This document shows positions 10,939 through 21,987 of a DNA stretch of 64,000 nt, one piece after another. Made by a program: the position numbers and the translations under genes. Below the pieces are notes generated by a model, which was not told the origin of the DNA, made no database searches, and worked only from the letters and a program-made list of their open reading frames with translations. The first letter of the stretch is position 1; the number at the start of each line of letters is the position of its first letter. The stretch is from [Phialemoniopsis] sp. UDSM-2020 (taxonomy: Eukaryota > Ascomycota > Sordariomycetes > Thyridiales > Thyridiaceae): NCBI GenBank assembly GCA_018873225.1, contig JAEILZ010000007.1, positions 1,612,001-1,676,000 of the forward strand, given 5' to 3'.

Positions 10939-12736
10939 ATGGCGACCGTCAATGGTGAGTACTGTTACGCCCCCACTAGCTATTGGCCGGGCATTGTGTC
11001 ATTTGTTTGTTTACTAATGCAGCCACCGCTCAATCACAGTGGTTGTCAAGCACCAGGGCAAAAAGTACGATGTCGAGGTCGACACCACCTCCACCGGCGA
11101 GGTCTTTAAGTACCAGCTCTTCAGCCTGACCCAGGTCGAGCCGGAACGCCAAAAGATCCTCGTCAAGGGCGGCCAGCTCAAAGATGAGGCCGACATGGGC
11201 AAGCTCGGCTTCAAGGCCGGACAGGTCATCATGATGATGGGCACCCCCGGCGGCGACAGCTCCGGCACCCTCGTCCGCCCCACCGAGAAGGTCAAATTCG
11301 TCGAGGACATGACCGAGGCAGAGCAAGCCCAGCAGGAGGGCGCTACTCCCGCCGGCCTGGAGAATCTGGGCAACACCTGCTACCTCAACTCGACCCTGCA
11401 GACCCTGCGCGCCATCCCCGAGCTTCAGGATGCCCTGGTCACCTACGACCCCGCCAAGATCAACACTGGCTTCGGCGACCAGATTCCCCAGCTCGACCTG
11501 ACAGGCCAGTTGAAGAACCTATACAAGTACATGGGCGAGACGCAGTCAGGATTCGCCCCCCACGCATTCCTCAGCGCCCTGCGGGTGGCCTTCCCCCAGT
11601 TCGCCGAGAAGTCAAAGACGGGCCACGGCTTTGCGCAACAGGATGCCGAGGAGGTCTGGTCGCAGATCATCTCTCAGCTGCGGCAGAAGCTGAAGTTGAA
11701 GCGCGAGGGCGCCGGATCTTCGTCCGATGACGCGCAGCTCTCGTTCGTCGACCGCTACATGGCCGGCGAGTTCACGTCGACGCTCGAATGTGACGAGAAG
11801 GAGGCTCGGGACGGCGGCGAGGAAGCTAAGACCTCCTCGGAGCCGTTCCTGAAGCTCAACTGCCACATCGACGCGCAAACGAACCACCTCCGCGACGGCA
11901 TCCTCGCGGGTCTGTCGGAGCAGATCGAGAAGAAGTCGTCGGTGCTCGACCGCGACGCCATGTTTACCAAGAAGTCCAAGATCTCGCGTCTGCCAAAGTA
12001 CCTGACGGTGCACTTTGTGCGCTTCTTCTGGAAGCGCGAGGTCCAGAAAAAGGCCAAGATCATGCGCAAGGTCACCTTCCCGCAGGAGCTCGACGTCGTC
12101 GAGTTCTGCACCGACGACCTCAAGAAGATGCTCATCCCCGTGCGCGACAAGGTGCGCGAGATCCGCAAGGACGAGGAGGACATTGAGCGCGCGCGCAAGC
12201 GCCGCAAGAAGAACCCTCTCCTCGACGGTGATGTTGGCGACGAGCCCGGATCGTCGGCCAAGAAGCCCGAGCAGAAGGACGCGAAGGGCGACGACAAGGG
12301 CAAGAAGCCAGCGGGTGACGGCGACGTCGAGATGACCGAGACGTACAAGACGGATGCCGAGGTGGAAGCCGAGAAGAATGCTGCCTTGGTCGAGGCCAAG
12401 AAGGAGCTGTTCGCGCTCATCAACTCTGAGCTCGCAGCCGACGACGGCGCCAACCAGTCGGGCCTGTACGAGCTGCGCGGCGTGGTGACGCATCAGGGTG
12501 CGAGCGCCGACAGCGGGCACTACACGTCGTACATCAAGAAGACGGCGCCCGTGGACCCGGCGACGGGCAAGCGCAAGGAGGAGGACGGCAAGTGGTGGTG
12601 GTTCAACGACGACAAGGTGTCCGAGGTGACGGTCGACAAGGTCGAGGCGCTGGCGGGCGGCGGCGAGTCGCACTCTGCGCTGATCCTGCTGTACCGGGCT
12701 ATCCCGCTGCCGTCGAAGGATGGTGTGATTGAGTAG
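10939..12736 (+). CDS. UBP6: Ubiquitin C-terminal hydrolase UBP6/USP14, proteasome-associated
   Basis: Two exons (10939-10954, 11040-12736) with an 85-bp intron after five codons; 570 aa. An N-terminal ubiquitin-like domain (about 6-80; KYDVEVDTTSTGEVFK, LVKGGQLKDEADMGKLG) docks on the proteasome base subunit Rpn1. The peptidase C19 domain has the Cys box GLENLGNTCYLNSTLQTLR (Cys119) and the His box GVVTHQGASADSGHYTSY (His about 499). Family members trim ubiquitin chains from substrates held at the 26S proteasome and slow degradation. A Lys/Glu-rich insert at about 380-460 (KKPEQKDAKGDDKGKKPAG) lies between the boxes. Order and length match yeast Ubp6 and human USP14. Confidence 0.96.
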
Positions 12737-13324
12737 ACTTACAGATGGAGGACGGGGATGATGATGCATTCAGGCGTTTCATCGAGTGGAAAAAAGGGCG
12801 GGTAGGCTAGAACAGGGATGGCTACGTTTTTACTCCTTTACGATCACGAATACGGGAAGGGAGGGGAATGAAGCACTTCGAAATGAAATGGGACAATGGG
12901 AGCATTCATGGGAGCATGATGTCGGTGATTCATTGTAGACTCTGCCAATAAAAAAGACTTGACATTGTCCTCCGTGCTCGGGCTGGGCCTTGACCATGAT
13001 GTTCTATATCGTGCATAATAAGGTGTCTAAACCCGCGATAGTGATCCTGAGTCGGTCCTATCAAACGAATCCATTATGCAACTGTATAAAACATGTCGCG
13101 GCGATGAGCGAAGAGAAGCTGAAAAACATCGGGAAGAAGGCCGGATGTCATGTCGTTCCTCATGTCAAGTGAAAGGCGCCTCAGCTCAAGTGCGGGGTCA
13201 GTCTATCTCCTTCGCACTTAAAACCTCTTATAAGTGAGGCTCTTCCACGACCCTTGCCAAGCATTCTCAGCTTCCAATATACTCACAACCAAATCATTGA
13301 ACACTGGTATATAGCTACGAAGCC
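12737..13324. other. Intergenic region UBP6 / GST-like gene
   Basis: About 590 bp with no supported coding sequence; the 3' UTR of UBP6 and the promoter of the GST-like gene are expected here. Confidence 0.55.
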
Positions 13325-14242
13325 ATGGCCACGGGACAAATCACGCTGCTGGACTATGCCAGCAAGGAGCCATGCACGGCCTGGCTACGGCACTCGTGGA
13401 AGAGTAAGCACACCTTCGGTCATACAACTCATACTGTGCAAAAGGTGTACTCGGTAGTAATCGTGGACATTAACAGCTCGACTTCTTCTCAATTATAAGG
13501 GTCTAGACTACAAGACTGAATGGGTAAACGGATCCCCCGCCTGACCTTTGCTTGGTGGAAAGGAGACTCTGACCCAACGCCAGACCGAATATCCCGAAGT
13601 CGAACCCAAGATCAAACCCCAGTAAGTTTTCCGAGTCTTCTTGATGCAAGATTTCCATCAACTCATGTCCGTAGCCTTCCCCCAAACGAATCCGGCGTCC
13701 CCTACACTCTCCCAGCCGCCATCCTCGCTGACGGCACATGGATCATGGACTCGGGCAAGATCGCCCGCGCTCTAGAGAAGCTCCACCCGACGCCGCCCTT
13801 GCACTTGGACTCGCCGTATCTGGCCAAGGTCGAGCAACTAGTCCTCGCCATCGGGCAGCCCATGGGACCCGTAGTCTACACGCGTGTGCCCGCCAACATC
13901 CTCAACGAGGCGTCTCTTGATTACTGGCACACCACGCGCAAGCAGCGCCTCGGCATGACGTGCCAGGAGTTCGAGGACAAGCTAGGCGGCGAGACAGCGT
14001 ACGGCGGAGCCGAGCCGCACCTGAGGAAGATAACTGAGCTACTCAAGGAGAACGGCGACGGTCCGTTCTTCATGGGCTCGGAGGTGTCGTATGCGGATTT
14101 CTCGTGGGTGGCACTCTTGATCTTCTTCAAGCGGGCTGACGAGGAGGTGTTCAAAGAGATCTTGAAGAGGACTGGGGACGAGGCTGTCCATAAAGCGTTA
14201 CTGGATGCTTGTGCGCCGTGGTCGAAGAGGGATGATCATTAG
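13325..14242 (+). CDS. Glutathione S-transferase-like protein (UstS/GST_N family)
   Basis: Four exons: 13325-13403, 13477-13523, 13563-13621, 13675-14242, giving 250 aa. The N-terminus (ITLLDYASKEPCTAWLRHSW, then TRLLLNYKGLDYKTEW) is a thioredoxin-fold GST N-domain of the fungal type found in many hypothetical proteins and in UstS. The strand and turn with Pro-Tyr-Thr-Leu-Pro and DGTWIMDSGKIAR sit where glutathione is bound. The all-helical C-domain includes GDGPFFMGSEVSYADFSWVA, a GST helix-6 N-capping region. The substrate is unknown. The second intron is only 39 bp (or 42 with the next AG), so that boundary is the least certain. The stop is 41 bp from the stop of the opposing small gene. 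Confidence 0.85.
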
Positions 14243-14283
14243 ATTCGGGGTCAAGTGGCGATCAGAGTATTTGCAGCTTTTGT

Positions 14284-14634
14284 TCAACGGCCAGATTCCT
14301 TTGCCTTCATCCTCTCACGAAGAGCTTCGAGTTTCCGGTCCAACGGGGCCTTTTGTAGTATCAATGCTTTCTTCCTGCCCTCTAGCATGGCGATCTTGTC
14401 CTCTGCAGAAGCTTCAACAATCTTTTGGCGCTCCTGTGGTCCAAGACAGCTTTAGTATAACTTCGAGACAGATTCAGGGGTAAGAAACCCGAAAAGGGTA
14501 GCACATACGGCTTTGACTTCCTGCTGCGTCTTGAGGCCGGCACCATAGATCGTGCCTGCGATGGTGATGGCCGCAAAGGCGCCAGTGTAGACCCAACGGC
14601 GCAGCGAAGCTGTCGCGGGGCCGGGAGCAGCCAT
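14284..14634 (-). CDS. Small single-pass membrane protein, 91 aa
   Basis: Two exons (14634-14509, 14433-14284) around a 75-bp intron (GTATGT donor, CCACAG acceptor). The protein is a short N-tail, one membrane-spanning or amphipathic Ala/Ile/Thr-rich segment (about 13-32, YTGAFAAITIAGTIYGAG) and a charged helix rich in Glu/Arg/Lys to the end. The size and shape resemble small mitochondrial inner-membrane subunits or assembly factors of fungi, but I do not recognise a specific family. The ATG has a good context (ACCATGG). It converges tail to tail with the GST-like gene, so their 3' UTRs almost certainly overlap. Confidence 0.75.
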
Positions 14635-14712
14635 GGTCCGGAAGTTGGGTAGGGGCTCCGGCTCGGAATGAGGCGATTTGGGGTATGATACAATGGTGTT
14701 TGCCGGATGCAC

Positions 14713-15141
14713 TCAATCCCAAAATTGCCTCCAAACTATGTCGCTCTCCGTTACTCGTCGGTTGTGCCGTAATCTCTTGACGGGAGGTGGCCGGCTCTGC
14801 GTTCTGGTCGGAGGAGTTTGCGCCGATGATACGTTTGAGCTGGGTTCCCGTGAAAGAACGGTTACTGCGGATTCTGTAGTAGCCCTGCGTCTGATTGTCC
14901 GCTCTGGCGAGTTAGACCGCGAGGAAGACGGCGTCGAGGAGCAGGTGCTGGAACCGGAGTCGTGGATGTCAATGTTGGTGATCTGCACGGGAGCTTCTTG
15001 GCCAAGTTCGCATTTTCTTGCCGCTGTCGGTTGGGGATAAGGGTCGAGCTCCACTGCCAGGATCGGCGGCGCGGCGTCTGTCGTCCCCGTGTTTGAGAAC
15101 GACAGTGCCCTTAGTAAGCGTGTTGCGAATGGAGGTGACAT
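14713..15141 (-). CDS. Orphan Ser/Thr/Arg-rich small protein (hypothetical)
   Basis: A single-exon 142-codon frame, unrecognised. The composition is Ser/Thr/Pro/Arg-rich with low-complexity stretches (GSSTCSSTPSSSRSNSPER) and an aromatic C-terminus (DIVWRQFWD). It has G/C-ending codons like real genes nearby and ends 79 bp upstream of the start of the small membrane protein gene on the same strand. There are no introns or domains. It could be a lineage-specific disordered protein or a chance ORF. Confidence 0.45.
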   Translation of the reverse strand: MSPPFATRLLRALSFSNTGTTDAAPPILAVELDPYPQPTAARKCELGQEAPVQITNIDIHDSGSSTCSSTPSSSRSNSPERTIRRRATTESAVTVLSREPSSNVSSAQTPPTRTQSRPPPVKRLRHNRRVTESDIVWRQFWD

Positions 15142-15935
15142 TTCGACTTGCTCTTCTGTTCGAAGTCGAATAATGTATGCCCAGAGTCGTTCTCAAGCGA
15201 TTTGTGCTATTATATGATTTCAAAATATGTTTGAAAAGCAACGCGAGTTGTAACTTTGCGTCTTGTTGGTTTTTTGAGTTTCGCGGTGCTCTTTCTGTCG
15301 CTGGTTCCTCCTTGAAACAGAGGCCCATGTTTTCGCCGTCGCGGACCCTTGGCACGAAGCGCCTGCAAGGGAAGGCGCTATGGCCTGCTCGCATGGGTCT
15401 GCAACACCAGCTTGTTGAAACATTGGGGAAGAGCAGACTCAGTTATCAATAGGCTATCAGATAAGCAGGTGACGTAACGCCGGACAGCTGTTGCTGAGTG
15501 AAAGGCCTGGCGTTCTCAGCAACTCTCTCGCATTTGATAGTAGTGACAAAGCCCAGTATGAATGACATGCTCGATCAATAAAGTATTCGATTGAGAGAGA
15601 GAAACTGCTCGAATTTAGCTCTTAGCCGTCGCTAATCAACGAATTCGAGGTTGCAAGCGCTTGTAAGTTTGAGGGTGGGGCAAGTCTGCAGCAGCGCGTC
15701 CCAGGCATTGGTATCAGGAACTTGGAGAGAGTCAATTTCTCTCACCGCACGGCAGCCATACAGGTTACAAGCTTTCTGCCCTCCCTGGCTTCTCGTGAAA
15801 CAAGTTCAGTGAGAGAGATTCCTGGGTTTCAATTGAGAGATTTCACCGTTGTAGGGCTGAGCTTGTCCAGCTCAATTCTTGACGTACGGCTTGGCGGAAG
15901 CACGTCCCCTTAATTAACATCACCCACATCTGGCA
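15142..15935. other. Intergenic region before SHB17-like gene
   Basis: No coding exon can be supported. It should hold the promoter of the orphan ORF (-) and of the phosphatase gene (+). AT-richer than its flanks. Confidence 0.5.
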
Positions 15936-16936
15936 ATGGGCACGCCCAGGGTCTTCCTCATCCGCCACGGCGAGACGGAGTGGTCCCTCAACGGCCGGCA
16001 TACCGGCTCGACCGACATCCCCTTGACGGCCAACGGCGAGAAGCGAGTCAAGGCCACCGGCAGGGCCCTCATTGGCAACGACCGGCTGATTGTGCCCAAG
16101 AAGGTGGCTCACATGTAAGCCCCATACCATGTTATCATATGTTGTGCTCATAGCCACACGACATCTTCACAACAACACTCTTCAGTGGCTTATCTACTGA
16201 AATACTACTTCATCAAGTCTCTAACACGATCAACGTAGCTATGTATCTCCACGGAAGCGAGCCCAGCGCACTTTTGAGCTGCTGAACCTAGGCTCGAAAG
16301 AGCGTCTGCCCTGGCAGGCCCACGGCGCGGCCGAGGGCCAGGACTTGGCCTGCAGTGCCGCAGTGCAAGTCACCGAGGACATCCGGGAGTGGGATTATGG
16401 CGACTATGAGGGCATCACAACGCCCGATATCCGCAAGATCCGCAAGGATCAGGGTCTCTCGGTCAACTGGGACATCTGGAAAGATGGGTGTCCCGGTGGA
16501 GAGTGAGTCTTTCCAGTATCTGACTGTGCTATTCAAACTGGGTGACTGATATATGGTTCTGCTTGCGTGAAGGGGTCCATCAAATGTCACGCACAGACTA
16601 GACCGGCTCATCATGGACATCCGGGAGAAGTGGCAGAGGCCGGCCTTTGGCAACGACAAGCCCGGCGACGTGCTCGTCGTGGCGCACGGTCACATCCTGC
16701 GGGCGTTTGCAATGCGGTGGATCGGGAAGACGCTGCAGGACGGGCCGACGATGCTGCTCGAGGCCGGTGGTGTTGGGACGCTGAGGTGAGTATGTATGTT
16801 TGTAGGCTTCGATGACGAGACTAATTCTGGACCTTGCAGCTACGAGCACCACAGTATCAGGGAACCTGCCATTCTCCTCGGTGGTGCCTTTACTGTGGAC
16901 ATCCTCGAGGAGGACGAGGCAGAGAAGAAGAAGTAG
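15936..16936 (+). CDS. SHB17: Histidine-phosphatase (phosphoglycerate-mutase-like), sedoheptulose-1,7-bisphosphatase type
   Basis: Four exons: 15936-16114, 16239-16502, 16573-16785, 16840-16936, with consistent phases and 250 aa. The catalytic RHG motif ([18 protein letters not shown], His11) accepts the phosphoryl group. The second histidine is in [17 protein letters not shown], and the acidic partner is in [10 protein letters not shown]. Length and motif spacing match yeast Shb17, which hydrolyses sedoheptulose-1,7-bisphosphate and feeds the riboneogenic branch of the pentose phosphate pathway. A related fructose-2,6-bisphosphatase-like function cannot be excluded from the sequence. The C-terminus is acidic/Lys-rich. 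Confidence 0.88.
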
Positions 16937-19367
16937 GGCTGATGTGACAAGAGCCAAATGAAGATCCATAAAGGGCAGGCATGGTATTGGGTAGATCTAG
17001 ATGGATACATCTCCCCGATTGGGTTTGGGTGCAACACAATAGATGGACATGTTTTGTGCTCTCACTCATTCATCTCTTCGTAGACATAAACAACATTGCA
17101 CTGCAATTCATCCATCCGGCCATTGCGGCATGTCGGGCTCCGGGCATGAATTGCAATGTCACTTTGTGAGCCGGCGAGGTGGCATCGATGAAACAGCTCG
17201 TGTGCGTTCGTAAAGAGTCTGTGCCCGATGACCGTCGTGTAAAACGTCCATCATCTACAAGATACGATGTTGAAGTGTCCGTTAATCAGGACCAAGGAAT
17301 GGAATACGACGCACGAGAGCAAATATGTCTTGATCCGGAGTGCCGCAAACCGAGATCATGGGGAAAGCGGGTACTGTACGCAGATCTACAGCGTATCTCG
17401 CTCAGGCCCGGCCCCCGAAATAGCAATTCTCGTATCACAAAACATTCGGCACAAGGAATGCGGCGCTTGAGCTCTGGGAGAGGTGTCTCATTTCGCAGAT
17501 GCGCGACAAACGACCACCACCATCGTCATTGCACGACTACATCTGCGTTCTTGTTTTTTCTTCTCCTGGGGTTCGAAAGAAAAGAAATTGCGATTGCGTG
17601 TTTATCCAGCCAGCGGGAGCTGAACCGATCGCCCAGACCTTGGTTGGGCCCGTGTGCGTGCGCTGTTGATGGTACCTTGCCTTAGTGCCCAGCCAGACAG
17701 CGATGATCCCGGCTGCGTGTCCAACGGCACAGCTTAGAAGGACACCACGTTTCTTCGCAGCGCGCGCGTCTGGACTCTTTTCTCATTGTTTTGATTCCCT
17801 TTGTTGGCTTGTCTCTTGTCAATTGAAGCTGCCCATGCTTGTGTTTTGCCTCGAGTAGAATGTCTGTTGAACGTGGTCACAGGAGGTTGATGCGCATGAG
17901 GATGAGTGAGATCATTCTGGCCCCGTGCAAGGCGATCATGACCCAGGGTTGCCTGGAGGGGATATTAACAGAGGGCCTGATAAGCAAAGAATGACGTTGT
18001 GAGGCCTGGTTCTCGGATCAGTTGGCAGTCGGTGCGAAAGCGGATGGTCGCATGGATGGACATGGTCGGACCCAGACCTGGTTTGTCCTGGCGCCGCTTC
18101 AGCTTTTGCCAATGGCACCCAATTTTTACAGGGGTACCGCTAGAGCCCAGACCAGGCGGTCCAATCCGCTGGAGCTGGCCCGACTTGTTGCCCGTAGGCG
18201 CCGCCCAGTCCAGATTCAGGCAGAGTGTGTACGAGATCCCTGGAAAAGGAAATCTCGCGTCGCAATATTGGACAAACTTACACTGCTCTGAGATAAGACG
18301 GAAGGAGTGGATAACAAAGATCAATTCGGATGTGAAAGAATGAAACCGAAAGTAAAGATTGATCCGGATGCGACGGTGTTCTACGTAGGCACAAACACTA
18401 CACTGACGGGCGCATGTGGTGCAGGCATGGGATGCGTATTGCAGCTGGTCGCGCGGATCAATCAGTCAATCATGTCATCACATCACTTCTCAATGATTCC
18501 CGCGAGTGCCCGCTTTCGCTTCTTGGTGATGATCCCTGTCTCGTTAGTACACCCTTACCCCATGTCTGGCTGACTCTGGCTTGTCTGGCTAGCCCACAAG
18601 TGCGCTACTCGTGCCCGAGCTACAGCGAGCGAGGGAATAACGGCGGTCCCTTCCTCCTCTTTCGTCCGTCCGTCTCTCGTCTCGTCTCGTCATGGCAGGT
18701 TCGCTAGCTCGCTCATCCTCAACACCACCACCGAACCGCATCTTCCGTCCGTAATATTTCTTGCCTCTCTCTACACAACACCACACGCAATTGGCGCACC
18801 AGAACTTGCTTTATTTGGCTTTATTTCTTGCGTGGCAGTCTTCAAACTCTATTGTCTTGCTTCACCCGCCCTGCCCCCATTGCCATGCTATTCGGCCGAT
18901 AAATTGCCAATTCCACAGAGGTCTCGCTCGACATTCCGCGCATCCGCACTAAGACCTCGACCTCACTCGCCGTAACGGCGGCCAACCCGTTGCGAGACGC
19001 GGGACACCTACCCACCGGAAGAGCAGTTCGCATTCCTTGTGTCCCATATTGACGCCTCGATAAGCTCCCATCCAGTCTGCGCCTGGAATATCAGCCGCTT
19101 TGGCTTTGCTGGGCTGGTGTGATACGGCGGCAGAGTGCTCCAACCTCCAGCCAAGCAGGCAGGACAACAAACTCTCGTCAACGTGGATCCGTATGTCCAA
19201 CTTATTTCATTTGATGATTACCTCCTGTGTTCTGTTGTCTTCGTGGTCCTTTCCATTCATGTATCATGTTACTTGTACACCCTCGGCTGCTACCAATGCT
19301 GCGCATCTCGGGGCTTGATGCTTAATATTCCTGGAGCCGAACTACTTTCTGTCGTCCTACCTCCAGT
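16937..19367. other. Long intergenic region and CT-rich leader upstream of SEC2
   Basis: About 2.4 kb without a supported gene. The last 750 bp are pyrimidine-rich and probably leader. A GTATGT at 19191 and CCTCCAG at 19360-19366 could bound a 176-bp 5' UTR intron ending one base before the first ATG of the SEC2 frame. Confidence 0.5.
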
Positions 19368-21458
19368 ATGGGAATGACTAACAACCGCTGGCTTAGCTTC
19401 GTCCACCTCGCCGGCTGGTCGCAGTACCAAAGCCCACACCACAACCCAAGGGCGTTCGGCCACATCCGGTCGTACTCGAGTGTGACCAAGCCCACCACCA
19501 CGAACACAACCGTCCCTGACTCGGTCGAGACCGCTTCCACGACGTCGACCCCTTCGCACCAGGTTCGCAGGATACATTCATCCATATCGGCCAGCTCTTA
19601 CGATGACAAGAACGACCTGAGCACCCTCCCGGATCCCCGAAGCAGGACCATGAGTCCGGCCAACGCCGACACCATGGCTTCACCCGAGCATCACCCCGAC
19701 CTCAATGATGAGGTCGCAACCCTGAGCACAAAACTCATCAACGCTATCAACCACCAGACCAACCTCGATGACACGCTATCGAGGACGAGGATGGAATTGG
19801 ACCAGTCGCACGAGCGCATCCGGAAGCTGGAGGAGCAGCTTGCACAGCAGCGCGAGATGCTTGCAGGCGATGTCTGGATAAGGAGAAAGGTTGCTGATGC
19901 CGAAAAGACCAAGGTTCTCACCCGCCTTGTTGAGGAGAAGAAGGCGCGCGAGGAGGTCGACCAGCAGAAGAAGAAGATCGAACAGGAGCTGGAGAATCTG
20001 ACCACGGCACTCTTCGAAGAGGCCAACAAGATGGTCATTTCGGCCAAAGAGGAGGCGAGGGTCGAGCACGAGGCGCTACAGAAGAAGAACGACCTGCTCA
20101 AGGCGCAATTGGTCGATACCGAGGGGCTGCTCAAGTCATCCCAGGAACAGCTCGCGGAACTCAAGAATGTCATGGAGCAGATGAGCGTGGAGCGAGACGA
20201 CCAGACGGCCATCACTGCTCCCTCTTCTCCGGGTTTCAGCAAGTTCGATCACAAGGAAGAGGATCAGATCATGTCAGAGGGTGCCTCGCACGCTGGGACA
20301 GTCGAGCCAGCATCGCCTTCGCATCCCACCAGCTTTAGTCATCTCCTGCAGCCCGTACTTCGCTTCGATCTAGCGGCATACCAAGACTTCATCGATCTTG
20401 TGAAGTTGTCTAAGAGACAGGCGCGAAGCCGACCGCCATCTGGAAACCAGTCCGGTCTCTCCGCTCTGGGCATCGGTCTCGGCGGTGCGACGAACGGCTC
20501 GACCACGTCGCTTTCCACCACGGGCACGCCCATTTCTGCCAGTGCCCCTTCACCTCAGACCCCCAACACGCCAAACTCGATCGTGAGCGCAGGCTCAATG
20601 GGCTCAATGGCTCCTCTGCCGCCGCTCAAGGACACCAAGTTCTACAAGCGCGTTCTGTCCGAGGATATTGAGCCCACGCTGCGCCTAGACACCGCACCAG
20701 GACTGTCCTGGCTCGTCCGCCGCAGTGTGCTTCACGCGATGACGGACGGCTCTCTCGTCGTAGAGCCTGTTTTGCCCACGGAGCCGCTAGCACACATCAC
20801 GAAGCCGCAGAACTTCCCCTGCTCACTGTGCGGCGACTCGCGCAAGGAGGAGGAACACCTGCGCCGACACCGCTTTCGCACGAGCGAGTCCACCACGGCT
20901 CAGCGATATCCGCTCTGTGGGTACTGCCTCGGCCGTGTCCGCTCGACCTGCGACTTCCTCGGCTTCCTGCGCATCGTCAAGGATGGGCACTGGCGAGCGG
21001 ACGATGAGGAGGGCGAGAAGACCGCCTGGGAGGAGAGCGTGCGCCTGCGCGAGCAGATGTTCTGGTCCAGGATCGGCGGCGGAGTCATCCCTGCCCCTTC
21101 TACCGTTATGGGCAGCCCTGGGCTGAGCGCCAAAAGCCCCAAGCTGGCCGCTGAGGAAGAGCGTGGACGACCCTCCATTGACGAAAAGATCATGGAGGGC
21201 GCGTCCGAGGCGAAAAGGGTGGCTTCTGAAGAGACCATCAGCGCCCAGAAACCTGCCGAGGTCGTGAAAGAGGAGCAGGAAGACGAGGGCGGCGCCAAGG
21301 TTGAGGCGGAGGAACAGAGTGACGAGAGCGCCGAGGAGTCTCGGACTCCCCAACCAGCCTCCGTTGCTGGTGAGCACGATTCGTCCGGGCCACATGAGGC
21401 CCACGCGGCGGACAAGGAAGAGGCTCCTAAAAGGCTCTCGCTGCGGATTCCGAGCTAA
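19368..21458 (+). CDS. SEC2: Rab GTPase exchange factor Sec2
   Basis: Single-exon frame of 696 aa. Residues about 110-270 form a long coiled coil with the Sec2/Rabin8 GEF core (LENLTTALFEEANKMV), which catalyses GDP release from the Rab GTPase Sec4/Rab8 on secretory vesicles. A conserved fungal C-terminal module has paired cysteines (PCSLCG then LCGYC) and CDFLGFLRIVKDGHW, likely a zinc-binding region. The tail is acidic and disordered. The true start may be internal: ATGs at 19650 (MSPANAD) and 19674 (MASPEHH) sit just before the conserved region, and the first 94 residues are Ser/Thr-rich and unlike the rest. It should act at hyphal tips in polarised exocytosis. Confidence 0.85.
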   Translation: MGMTNNRWLSFVHLAGWSQYQSPHHNPRAFGHIRSYSSVTKPTTTNTTVPDSVETASTTSTPSHQVRRIHSSISASSYDDKNDLSTLPDPRSRTMSPANADTMASPEHHPDLNDEVATLSTKLINAINHQTNLDDTLSRTRMELDQSHERIRKLEEQLAQQREMLAGDVWIRRKVADAEKTKVLTRLVEEKKAREEVDQQKKKIEQELENLTTALFEEANKMVISAKEEARVEHEALQKKNDLLKAQLVDTEGLLKSSQEQLAELKNVMEQMSVERDDQTAITAPSSPGFSKFDHKEEDQIMSEGASHAGTVEPASPSHPTSFSHLLQPVLRFDLAAYQDFIDLVKLSKRQARSRPPSGNQSGLSALGIGLGGATNGSTTSLSTTGTPISASAPSPQTPNTPNSIVSAGSMGSMAPLPPLKDTKFYKRVLSEDIEPTLRLDTAPGLSWLVRRSVLHAMTDGSLVVEPVLPTEPLAHITKPQNFPCSLCGDSRKEEEHLRRHRFRTSESTTAQRYPLCGYCLGRVRSTCDFLGFLRIVKDGHWRADDEEGEKTAWEESVRLREQMFWSRIGGGVIPAPSTVMGSPGLSAKSPKLAAEEERGRPSIDEKIMEGASEAKRVASEETISAQKPAEVVKEEQEDEGGAKVEAEEQSDESAEESRTPQPASVAGEHDSSGPHEAHAADKEEAPKRLSLRIPS

Positions 21459-21987
21459 GGGCTCACCAAAACTCGACCAGTCCGAGGTTCCTGAGGAGAG
21501 ATGGGATCAAACATCAAACATTTTGATCCCCTTGTAACAACACAAACTAGCATTCGTTCACGGCGTACATTTTCTGCTTGGGATTTGGAACTCATTTTTC
21601 ATTATGGTTGTTATGATCTTGACGCCCCCTCGATTAGAGAGAAGGGGGACACGGCACCATTCGTTCAGGCGTGTTTCAAAGCTTCGCCTGACAGCCCTAC
21701 TTTTCAACACGGGCTGTATGCATTTTAGATTTTTAGTAACGGCTTACCAGACAAAAGACTGTTAATGATGGGAAACCACTCGTTTTTCAGGGCATGGAAC
21801 GCATTGAGCGGGGTTCGAATGGAGGGAGCATGAGGGGTTGTTTTTCACACGTTCTGCTGTTTACGAAAGAAGGGAAAAGAAGCTACACTCTCGTTCTAAA
21901 GAGCCTAGAGAGGAATAATACCACACACACTGATGGACGACGAAATGATTTTTTCTTGTTGAATCCTGACGTGATGAACATACGCCT
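21459..21987. other. Convergent intergenic region SEC2 / HET gene
   Basis: About 530 bp without supported coding sequence, expected to hold both 3' UTRs. Confidence 0.5.

Noticed and set aside
11612..12769. 385-codon minus-strand ORF
   Set aside because: Exact antisense shadow of UBP6, Leu/Arg-rich composition typical of reversed GC-rich coding DNA.
17179..17685. 168-codon plus-strand ORF upstream of SEC2
   Set aside because: No domain, low-complexity and mixed codon use; no splice or family support.
21795..21840. GGTTCGAAT-like B-box near 21813 and similar at 27905 as tRNA genes
   Set aside because: No matching A-box or foldable acceptor stem around them.
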